Source: Protaetia brevitarsis
Taxonomy: Eukaryota; Arthropoda; Insecta; Coleoptera; Scarabaeidae
Assembly (NCBI GenBank): GCA_004143645.1
Contig: RXPK01000086.1
Location: forward strand, 372,001-436,000
Direction of reading: 5' to 3'
DNA length: 64,000 nt
Shown in pieces: positions 34,540 through 45,750 of the stretch. The notes beneath the pieces were generated by a model that worked only from the letters and a program-made list of their open reading frames with translations, searched no databases and was not told where the DNA came from. Both the position numbers and the translations under genes were made by a program. The stretch's first letter is position 1, and each line of letters starts with the position of its first letter.

Positions 34540-37500
34540 GTCAGGAAAATATTTAGAAAATTTGATTAAGAACAAACATTTGAGAAAATCCATATGAGCC
34601 AAGCTGTGGACCAAATGTTATATTAAAGGTATGTTTCATTAATATTAAAAACATTAGTTTTTTGCAAATAATTAAATATTTAAGTATTAATTGTGTTGTT
34701 CTACCATACACTAGTATTTCCAAGGAAAGAAAATTTGTTTTGCGACTAAAATCGATTGTCTTTTAAGTTTTATTTTTGTATAATAATGAACCGAGGGGCG
34801 TTAAATGACTGTGATTCATATATATTTTTTTATAGTACCTAATAAACATTTTTTGCAACCTTTTAAGAGAATTTGAATCGCATGTATTAAATACAAGGAA
34901 ATATTTTTAGTGTATAAAAATTATTCGTTAGTATTCACATATATCATATTAACAGAGCTTTACTGTAATTGTAACTAATAAATTGCCTAATATTTAAGAA
35001 ATAATATCCAGTAATAATTACAGCATTTCACGACTTACGTTAAAGTTGGAACTCCTATACTAACTTGGGATATTAATTATGAAATATTCTGAGTTCGATT
35101 CAGAAAATATAAATCTATCTAAATACAAGCACAGTGAATTATGTCTTGACTACAAACGATTCCAGTAATGAGAAATTTAGTAAAATATTAAAAAAAAAAT
35201 ACTCACGATAGGTTTTGATGCCTTTGACGACACGACTTGTGGAATTAACAAACACGTTCTTAACAACTAATTACAAATATAAGAGATGAATATAGGATGG
35301 ATGAAAAAAAAAATTAGTAAAACGGCCAGTAAATAATTATATGTGATCTTCCTAACGCTTTCGATAATGGGAAATGTTACTTTGTAGCACGAATGACGTG
35401 GATTTTGAGTGATAATTTCGTGCCGCGGTGTGTTCGTAATGAGAGTGTGTGAAAATTTCGTGTGTCCGATTGTGTAAGAAAATTAATTAAACTTCGTTAA
35501 TGACATATTACATTATTCGCTGGCAGTTTTAAGAAACGATAATAAATATTACAACACACGATGTATGCGTACGCCTAAATGAACCTGTTTAATACTTGAA
35601 TGTGATTTTAAATAAATTAATTCGATAGGTGTATGCTGGCATGTTCTCTCTTGCACAACATACGACTAGTTATTTTTTTTTTTTTTTTCGTTACGTGTAA
35701 ATTGCTTGTAAATTAAATTAATTCAAGTAATAGCAGCAATCGGAGAAAAGTATTAATCAGTGCCATCCTAACAGATGTAGTGATTTAAATTAATAGTAAT
35801 GCTATTAGGTATATAGAGAAAGCTTCACTATGCCAGTCTTTATACGTGGTAGCTTAATATATTTCTAGACTTTTTTTCATTATTTAAAATACATTTACTT
35901 CTTCGTTAATCTGTATGCCACTGTAATCAAGTTTCCAACAATGGGACATCATCATACAGAAAAAAAGAATAAAATAAAATAAGACCCTTCCCATAATGAC
36001 GGAGTCGAAAGCGACGGCATTGAATTTTAAGCTCATTTTAAGATATTGGAAATTAATAGTGGATTCGAAAAGCTTCACGCTTCCACGTTAATAGATCTGG
36101 GTGTTTGGTGTAGGTACCGCATGTTGAAAGAAAGGGAAGGTAACACGACAAAAACAATCGCCCGTTAAAAACTTCATCAGCCTTGATTAAAATATGGCTT
36201 CTAGTGTTTTCTGGATGAGATCGTCTATGGGGATATACGCGTCTCAAAACTAAAGCATGCGTTGAAAATTTGATAATCCGGTAATAAGCGAACATCCGGC
36301 TGTGTTTTATTTCTCACACATACATATATATGCACTTCAGATGCAAGAATAGATTTAATTTCTTATATTTTTGTGGACCACAGGGTGTTTCGTCAGAAAA
36401 CTTCACCAAACTTCAAGTACAACATAACGTTAAATGGTAGTACTTTCCAACTCCGGCTATTAAAGATATAGAAAAAGACCAGAACAATAAGAGCTTGTAT
36501 AATAGTAAATAGGAAAGTTATTCATATCGCTAAAATATCAGTGCGATATAGTATTACCACAGATTATCCAGATAGTTCACTTGCAGTCGGCACCTTTGAT
36601 GTTCGTGGGCAAACGGCACTTGCGCGCAGACTATCACGCGCATTTCGACAGGCCGCATTACTAAAAATGTCAGGACGGATCTAATAATAATTGAACAAAA
36701 TTAAAGTCTAATGTTGTCTTTCCATTTTGTTTATGTTATGAATTTAATGTTGGCAATATAATCATTACAGAACTATAGGGAAGTAATTTTTAAGAAAATA
36801 TAAACAAACATAATCTAAAAAGATTGTGAGATTGCTTCGATATTAATTTATCCAGATTAATAAAACTAAGTGTAAGAAAATTATAAACGTTTATTCGTAT
36901 GTGTAATGTGGTGTAACAATAAGGCGAATGCTATTACATATAAAAAATATATCAATAAGAAATTGTAACGTAGCAAATCACATAAAAAAAGTATCGTCAT
37001 TATTTATCGTTTTAGCATTTAGCTTATAAAAGTAAGCAATTGAAAGTTTTGAAGCATTTACTGTTAGTGGGTTAAGAAATAAAAAATCAATGAAATAAAT
37101 ATGAATATATTCCAATTTTCAAACGTTTCTAAGGTTGCTGTGGTAAAGGTTGGCCTATTTCTGTTCGCTTATGGGGATCTCCTGAGGTGCATTCATAGTG
37201 ATCTCAGATGTTCTTCTACAAGAAAAGAGCCATATATGTACAATTTTTAATAGTTAATATTAAATAATTAGAATTGTTAAGTCGATTCATTAAGAATTCT
37301 CTTTTCAGATATATTTATAATTCGACCTGCGTTATATTGTTGCTGCACATATAACTTATGTATATAAATAAAGGTTACAGTTTTCATACAAAGTAATTAT
37401 GCAAAATAATGTCATTGTTTATATTTAATATTCCAAGGTGCAAGCATCTTTAACATGTAAACCTTATTAGTGTATTTTTAAAAATGGGTTCAATGCTTAA

Positions 37501-38630
37501 ATTTTCTACGTTATGAATGAAAGACATATGTACTTACTTTCAAAATTTTTGTAGGAATGCATTTTTCTTTAACGGACTCTTTACTAGACTTGCGAACATA
37601 CTATCTTCAAAATGTTCCGCACAAACCTAAAGATGGAACAGATGTATTGGTAGAATTGTTTATAAATCCCAACCGACCAATATTCTTCACCACAATGCAC
37701 ATCTTAAAAAATATACATACATGACATATTAAAATATATATATAACTTATTACCACATTATCACACATTGTATAAAACCACTTAACAGCTAAAGTTGAAG
37801 TGGTTCAATCAACACAATAATGAAAAAAATGAACAAATAATCATACTATAACACATATCAATGACAACTGTTGCTTACGTTAAATAACCTATAAACGAAA
37901 ATTCATGAGCAAAGATATAACAAAGCTGGAGGTGAGTGGCGCATACCAGAGCATGGGTGCGCACTGCAAAACCAGAAACAGTGACTACCTTCGCCACGTT
38001 AAAAAAAAAAACAAAATCCGACAAGAAATATATACAAGTGAACTATCTGGATAATTTGTGGTATTATCTTTTTGAACTTCTTTTTCCTGTTCTCTTTAGT
38101 TTAAGAACGTCATTTTATAGATTTCATGTTTGAGTACTATTTTAAGGAAATAATCAAGTTGAGGGAATAATAAATTGACTGCGTACGCCATCCGTAGTTG
38201 CCACATAAAAATAATCAGTCAGTTTTATGGTATAAATCTATATTTTAAATTGGTATGGATCCAAGACTTTGACACCTTCATTTCATCCAGTGTTGATCCT
38301 GTTTGGCTTATGGTGTGTTTGTTTTATTATGATACTGATCCAATCTTGAGCCTTCAAACGCACTGCAGTCTCTTAGTTTTTTTCCTTTTGTGTTTGTTAT
38401 TGTGCTATGTTTATTGATCTTTGGATTTATCTCAAACAAATTGCAGTGGTTTTGAAAACATCAAGGAGTTCTTTGGAAGACATTTAAGAGATAAGAGCTA
38501 AAACATCTGATAAAACTTTTGGCAATCCCATAAAAAGGAGGGAAGGGGGGTTGAAGGGTTGAGTTGCAAAGCTGAAATTTTGGCAAGTTTCAAGTAGTAA
38601 ATCATAACTACTAGTTTTTAGTAGTAAATC
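34540..38630. other. Noncoding stretch with one possible transposon end
   Basis: No gene supported. CCACAGGGTGTTTCGTC at about 36380 resembles a transposon terminus of the TACAGGGTGT type; about 300 bases downstream are CG-richer but frame-less. Frames on the minus strand at 36053-36295 and plus at 37936-38133 show no motif. Confidence 0.4.
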
Positions 38631-38639
38631 ATAACAATT

Positions 38640-38935
38640 AGAAAAAATATCATTATAAAATGCCACATTCCCACAATTGTTTATGCACTGTCTAACTCTG
38701 CGAGGCATTTTGAGAATGAGATGGTCATTGGATCTTGCGGGATCTCATCCCAGACTTGCTGTAGATGACGGCGAAAGTCCTGTAAGGTATTTGTTGCTTG
38801 TGGTAAACGCCTTAGATAGCGACCCATCATATTCCACACATGCTAGGTCGAGTTTGAATCCGGAGAGCCAGCAGGCCCGGCAAAAATTTCTACTTCCTCT
38901 ACGTGAATGAAGTTTGGGCAGATGATTATCAGCGA
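38640..38935 (-). pseudogene. Tc1-type transposase C-terminal relic
   Basis: On the minus strand the reading is PAGSPDSNST-HVWNMMGRYL (about 38830-38890), RRLPQATNTLQDFRRHLQQV, WDEIPQDPMT and MPRRVRQCINNCGN (38665-38708). This matches the Tc1 C-terminus: WPARSPDLNPIEHVWDxLGR…LRxALxxEWxxIPQ…SMPRRCxxxIxxxGG. Substitutions and one frame change occur. On its 5' side, bases 38975-39020 (minus: GTCGCAAAAAAGTTGCAACA) look like a transposon end, implying an internally deleted copy. Confidence 0.78.
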
Positions 38936-39029
38936 CTTTTCATATGCGGCCAGTTGTTTTGGTAGGATTTTAGCTTTGTGACTGCCCTCCTTCGAGGTGT
39001 TGCAACTTTTTTGCGACGTAGTTTAGATT

Positions 39030-40470
39030 TCATTCTCATATTTGAAGGTGCGATAGATACTGCGATGCAGTATCAAGCATATTTACATTTAGTATTGATG
39101 ATCCAGTACCAAGTGCAGCCGATGCATTCCAAGGAAACGAAGAGTTCTAGAGATATGCATGTACTATCTAAAGAAAAGAGCTGCGTTTTCTAGCTGTGCA
39201 GGTTTATTTATTTAAGTCAAAAGCTTAATTTTACCTTCGACCAACTCTAAAGCATTTACTCCAAGATCTTTTGTATATTTTTTTCGCATAGGTAGGATTT
39301 GATTCCGTGAAAAAGTTACATGTTCAGTATCCATAAACACTTAAACACCTAACTAGAGCACGTTGTATAGGAAGCAATTGTGAGGAAAAGGAACCAAGAG
39401 GAAGTTTTTAAAAAATGATGGAAGCAAATGTTACTATTCCGATGCCATGTGGTCCAGAAATTGCTAGATTGCAACCCCTCAGGTAGCGTTTCAGCAAAAG
39501 AGTTAAACAACTGATTTGCATTTCTTGCAAAACGCAATAACGACGAGCAAAGATTTGCTAAAGAATACTTTTATTAAACATAAGAAATATGAAGATTATG
39601 GGTTAAAATACATATCTGAGATACATTGTCAAGTTCTGTTAAATACACACTCAAGAACTTAACTTTCTAGATTGTTACCTATATAAGGTGCAAAGACAAA
39701 ATTGTTACAGAAATTCTAGGATTACATATGAGTTATATTATTGTGTAGGATAAGCATGCAACATTTTATAAATGTGTACCAAAAATTATTGTAAATGTGG
39801 TAGTTTTGCACCTAAAAAATATTAGATTTGATTTAATTATAAAATCTGCGCCGCGACATTCACTTAACGTTCACATTTAAGGAAATGCGAAAGAAAATAT
39901 TGTTGCTGGATTAATCTTTGATCTGAATACTGCCGTATATTTATGTTCTTATATTCTTCAAACTGTTCCATCGCAGCCGTTTTGGTTAAATTCATACAAT
40001 AAAGCAAAGATATTATGATATAATTTAAAAATCACATAAACTTCTCAATTTAAAGCATCAGGTTGTTTCACAATTGTTAATACAAAAAATCCACGTCAAG
40101 GAATCTATAGATGGTAGATAATTTACATTTCAGAAAAATCATGTTTCAAAAAGACTTTCAGACACTTTCTGTCAACCATCATTTGATTTGGCGGCAAATA
40201 CTTACCTCGTTCAAGCAGATAAACAGGAATTTGTACAATTTACACAGTAGTCACACTGTCGAAAGGCGCCAAATAAGTTACAATTTGAAAACAGTCAAGG
40301 TAAGTGATTCTATTCAGATATCGTAATTTCGAATCCTTTAACGACCCTGAGATTAAAAATTTATTGACTATTATAATCAATCAATTTATTTATTTTTTTT
40401 AATATTAGAATATGGATACATATTCTACGAAAATTTAGAAAATAGGTCCAGATATTTAAATTTTCTATTG
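39030..40470. other. AT-rich noncoding stretch
   Basis: Nothing supported; short frames at 39349-39537 and 40111-40326 have no motif. Confidence 0.45.
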
Positions 40471-40477
40471 TTGCATT

Positions 40478-40920
40478 GTTGTTGAGATTAGATTAAATTG
40501 AAGTTGAGGTGGTCCATGGACCTGTTTCACCGCGACCTTTTTAGATCTATTGTGATTCCTTTTTTCGTAGAAGACGCTCTCTAACTTCGCCCTCTCAATT
40601 AGGCCTATCATCCTTGAGAGCGGCTTTTTTGTATAGCTGCTAGCTATGGGGTTTTCCGCGTTCAATATTGGAAACCTTGTCCTCCCCAGGACGTCACACT
40701 AGCACAACATATGAGCTGGTCTGTCTTCCTCCTCTTGGCAGAATCAGTAAGTAGCATCATCTACCATCTACCATCATTTATATTGTACATATGCCTATTT
40801 AGTCTGCAGTGACCAGTCAGCAGACCTATATACGTTTTGAGAGTTTTCCTATCTTTAGTTAATAGATCTAGATTTCTGTTCCGGTGACTTTTGCCACCAT
40901 ATCTTGTATTAAAATCAAAC
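40478..40920 (-). pseudogene. Non-LTR element 3' end: RNase H/C-terminal relic, copy 2
   Basis: The minus strand reads LLTKDRKTLKTYIGLLTGHC RLNRHMY, then after a shift EEEDRPAHMLC-like residues, and ends in the same 3' sequence as the copy at 17.2 kb (shared plus-strand ACCTGTTTCACCGCGACC, TTTTTAGATCTA, GTGATTCC). The tail has only two weak TAATC units (GAGATTAGATTA). This copy keeps the family GLLTGHC motif better than copy 1. Same family and same orientation. Confidence 0.78.
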
Positions 40921-40929
40921 CTTTTAAAT

Positions 40930-42885
40930 AGCAGCACCAAAATTAGTTTTGCCAAATTCCAAATTTATTCACTAGAAACGAAGATTAGAGATGGAACTGT
41001 AATATCTTAAGGTTAATTGTTTGTGAATCGATGCTCCTAGCTGTTATAGGGAGCTGAAACATTGCACACCTTCTTAAAGCACCATTTAAATACAGTTTAT
41101 TTCGGGAGTATTATATTGTTTATTATTCTGGTTATCAATTAAGATTAAATTGGTTTTTCAACATTTAAAGTTCCAATAATCTAGCGTTTATTATGATGTA
41201 CAAGTTTTGCTTGAGTCATGAAATTTTATCGCTAAATATCTGCTTCTTTTTGCCACAAGCAAACAAAATCGCCAATAGTTTTATAATTAATAATATCTTT
41301 TGTTTTAACGATACTAAAATATATTCTAAAAATATCTTCTATGATGTTGAAACTAATTAAAATTTTAATTAGTTAGTGTTCGATTGATATAAGCTCTATT
41401 TCATTGAATCATTGCGATTTTTAATTAAATTACCCATAACGCACCTTTAATAGAGTTTAAGACGGATATGCTACATCTAAACAACTGGCACGGTGATTTA
41501 ATATCGCATTTTTTCCTTAATTAAAATGGGTGAGGTATTTTTATGGTAATTTATTAATGCCTATTTGCATGAAACGGCAGTAACAGAGTGTTATTAATTA
41601 TTCTTTTTGTTTGCAAACTAATTTATGCGCGGCGTGTCGATTAGCTTGTTGCTCAAAGGCCTTACGTAACCTTTCTCGAATGTAGGTAAATTACTTAACG
41701 ATTTAATTACACCGCCGATCGTAAGATTCGGACAGAGATATCTGTCCTATGGATCGCGACAGAGCGAAAGAGTCGGATACAAAAGACGTGTATCCTTAGC
41801 AGGAGGAGAAAAAAAAATGGGTTATTGTTAGGAGTATAAAGGCATTTGTGACTGTCATCTTGGACGTGACAACGGTATTAATTTTTTTATTGAGCGTTCA
41901 ACGTCGAGTGTGAATATGAAACGGACAAAATCGCGAAAACAATGCCGCAGATGTTGACTGTTTTATATGATTGCATAATTATTCGCTTTAATTAACATTT
42001 GGCGTAGTTAATTACGTCAGTATAATGGACGTGCACCTGTTTCATAATCAAGTGCCAAAGATATCTTTGTTCACTTTACATTTAGAAGGTTTTAAATTTC
42101 GACGAGTAGGTATTTAAATCATTCAAGAAATTATAACATGGAGCACCTACGTGGTATTTCTTGCGTATAATGTATTAGCGCTAATCTGTCAAACAAATTA
42201 GAGGAACTACTTCACAGGAAACTTCTAGGCTCTCACTATCTCTCTTTGCGCGATTTTGTCGATAGTTTTTTTTAAAAAGTTACTAAAAATTTTGAGAATC
42301 CAAATTCTTTTCGCTAACGAAGCGATTTTTTCAAGAAAAGCAATAAAAGGTTTTCAGAAGGGAAGAGAAACAACATTTGGATCTACAGGGTAAATTATTA
42401 AAGTCGCATTTTCGGAGAATTTCCTACTTATTTCATTTTCGATTCTGGAGTAGTTCAGCAAATGTAGTTGAGGCATAATGGCACTCCGGTCCATTTTAGT
42501 TTATTGCAATATCTTCGATTTATACATTTTATGTATAAGCAACATGAACCATTTTAATAGCTTAAGGTTGCCTTAAAATACTTAAAGCATAAGTAGCAGT
42601 GTAGCAATACAGCAGAACTCGCAAATAGAATGATTGAGGACCATTAAAACCACAGGAACAATCCTGTATTCATGATGATTCTAATACCTAGTGCAAGTAT
42701 TATTTTTTTATAGGATGCTAAGTGAAATAATATAATATAACTAGATGCTGCGCATCTAGGAGCTGAGAAAGGTGGTACTTGAGGAAGGTGGTTTTTTGAA
42801 GTCGGTCCATTAACTTGAAAATCATCTTTTATAATGTTTGTAATTTGCAGTACGTTTTAAGTAGTTTACTTTTGTTCTTACTTTT
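40930..42885. other. Noncoding DNA with a CG-richer, TAATTA-rich part
   Basis: No gene. 41440-42180 has more CG than average and many AT-rich homeodomain-type sites (TTAATTA, ATTTAATTA); it could be regulatory, but this is only compositional. Confidence 0.35.
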
Positions 42886-42886
42886 G

Positions 42887-43385
42887 GAACACCCTGTACA
42901 GTTGAAAATTTTTTAGGTTATGCAGCATTGAAATCTACACAACTTTGGTAGAAAAGATTTTTTCTTAAAAGCAAAAAAGAAAGCTATAAATCAAAAACCC
43001 AGTTTTCGCGAACAACTGTATGTTTAAAATATGTTTAGGTTATGCAAGCATTTAATCTATACAGCTTTTGTAGAAAAGTTTTTTCCCAAAGCAAAAATAG
43101 AGCTATAATAAAAAAACCCAGTCTTCCTCAACACCCGGTATATTTGAAAAATATTTTAGATTTGCAGCATTCAATTCTATAACTTTTGGTAGAAATTTTT
43201 TTCCTAAAGCAAATAGAGCTATAGAGAAAAACCCAGTTCCTGAAACAGTATATTTGAAATATTTTTAGGTTATCAGCATTCAATTCATATAAAGCTTTTG
43301 GCAGAGAAGATTTGGTCTCCTAAAAGCAAAAATGAGCTATAAAAAAAAACAGTCTTCTGAACACTCTGTAATATTTAAATATACT
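42887..43385. repeat. Minisatellite, ~4 units of 114-122 bp
   Basis: Four diverged copies start with AGGTTATGCAGCATT-like sequence at about 42915, 43037, 43153 and 43267. Each contains GGTAGAAAAGATTTTTTC, AAAGCAAAAATAGAGCTATA, AACCCAGTCTTC and GAACACCCTGTA/TATTTGAAA. The unit therefore includes an 'ACACCCTGTA' transposon-end motif, suggesting the array grew from the end of an IS630-type element. Copies become shorter to the right. Confidence 0.85.
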
Positions 43386-43389
43386 ACAA

Positions 43390-45745
43390 TATAAGAGGAT
43401 ATATAGTTCTTATATCTATAGCTTCAGAAAACATCATTGTACATATTGGAAAACGTACATACATATCAGAGGAACTCAGTTTTATGAAATATGCATATGC
43501 TAAACATTTCTATGAACAATGAACGCAAAAAGATAGCAAATTGATATGCAACATAAAATAAGTTTATAATACCAAATTTTTCCTCCCGGAAAATGGCCTG
43601 CTTAATTATTGCAGAAATACATTAATTTGTTAATTTTCATTGTAAAAGTTGCAATATTTGAATACAAAATTCATTATATTGTTTGTTAAAACTCAATTAC
43701 ACACAAACACAATTGAAAAAACTACTATTTATAGGACAACTGTTGAAGTATTGTATAAATATGAAACATGCAGCCTGAATGTAATCAAAAAAAATACATG
43801 TATACTGTTCTTTGTATTCTTGCAGTTTTTTTTGTTTTATAAAATGGTAAAATCTTTGCAACATCGTCCTTTTTATAAAATGAAATGAATTAAGTATTGA
43901 AGGATTGGCAAGCGTCCAAAGATTCAGAAGAGATGTATACATATGATATAGTGATAAAACCAAAAATTGAAAAAATTAATCAAAACGTAGAAATTCTTAA
44001 ACTATATAATTCAAAAGAATTAAACCTTTATTTTGGTTATCTCATACGAAAGATAGGCTCCATCATTGAAAAATATTTTTAACATCTCCTTAGTGACTTA
44101 CTCCTTCGTTTTTTTTTTGATCTTTATATTTTTACTGGCAGTCAATGGAAAACTTTCCGTCGCATTGCTTTTCATTGGTTAGCGCAATTAATTCATCGCT
44201 AATCATTACACACACTTCTTCTATGCAAGGAAAATAATACTTTGCAATTGCCACGAATTAGTTCAAATATATTCTCATCTTAAAATTCAAGTTGTCGTTC
44301 GACCTTTCATAAAAGATGTTCTTTATCCAAGGCTTTAATGTTAATATAAATCGATTACAATATATTACTATATGTCATGTATATATCATTTTATTACAGA
44401 ACGTAAAAACGAATCGTTGGTGATATCCTTATTTATTTTAGTGCAATACTAACTTCTGTTATGTATGCGCATATATGAATGTAATAATATTCATTAACAC
44501 CGCAAACTGCGAATTATTTCTAACATAAATTACAAATTTTATAATTTACAGGGACTATTATTATAATCACACATTACTAAGTGTTGACAACATATTTCTT
44601 TTATTCACTCCTGTATCCAATTGCAAATTTATTTCATGACGGCTTTTTCCTTTTAACTTATATTTTAGGTCGCCTAACCGTTTATAGAAAAGCCGAAAGC
44701 GTTGTAACTAAAGACCATATTAAAAACAAACAAGCTCTAAATAAATCGTTTTCTTTTATTTACCGTTAAACAGTTGCTATCGTTTGAATTTGCCGGTATA
44801 GCGCAAAATCAAGCATTCACAAGACACTACATAAAATGGAGAGCAAGAAACAGGGATTTTGAATTGAAATTTAATTGCCGGATTTATCTCAAAAAAACGA
44901 CCTGTCCGGTAAAGTGTGCAATTTTTAAATGGTGAATGTGGCGTGGCGCCTTTTGTGATTTTTAAATAAATCTGGGCATTTGTCCCTTTTTTCCTACATT
45001 TATCGATGTAAAGACGGTAACAATGATACATTTTATGCTTTTGTTGATATTGTGGTTTAGATTAGTCAAAGATGTATTACATAGATTCAAAGTTGTCTTA
45101 CGTGTGGCAATACAACCTTTCTTGCAGTAAAGCTTTTCCTCTGTAATATTTCGAAATGGTATATACATAACTATGTCATATCAACAAACATTTTTTTTAT
45201 GATTTATTGCATTTAACGCTAAATTAAACCAAAGAGATCCGGATATGATTGAAGTTTTAATATAAAAGATTTATTTTTGAACTAAAACGTTAAATAGTTT
45301 GAACGAGAGACGATTACATTGTTTTAAAAAGGGTCACTTCGTGGTCAACGTCTTAGAGTAAATGTTTGTTGCTCAAACTACCGACACAATAGAAAACGAA
45401 ACCCTGTTAGCCGATCGATTTTCTTTGAACCGTCCAAAGATCGACTTTGAAGGTGTAAATTGAAGAGGAATATGGAATATAATGAATATCACAAAAGAGG
45501 AGGCAATTAGTAAAACCATTAAGGATGTTATGCGCTGCTACCGCAAGGAGTTTTAAAACAGGATATGCTTAATAGGTGCGAAGTGTGAAGAATATGTTTA
45601 AAATTGTGTGTAGAAGATTTTTGTAAGGATATATACCGCAGTCAAAAACTTAGTGAGAGTCATTCTAGGCAGCTTAAACAAATACTTAATAATTTTACAA
45701 ATTTTATTAACAATACGAATAGATTTAATAGGGTTAACTGTTGCA
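43390..45745. other. AT-rich noncoding stretch
   Basis: No supported gene. Small frames (43649-44082 plus; 44777-45168 minus) have no recognisable domain. Confidence 0.45.
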
Positions 45746-45750
45746 AAAAG

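Noticed and set aside
36053..36295. 80-codon minus frame, somewhat CG-rich
   Set aside because: No motif, no clear splice sites, no homologue recognised.
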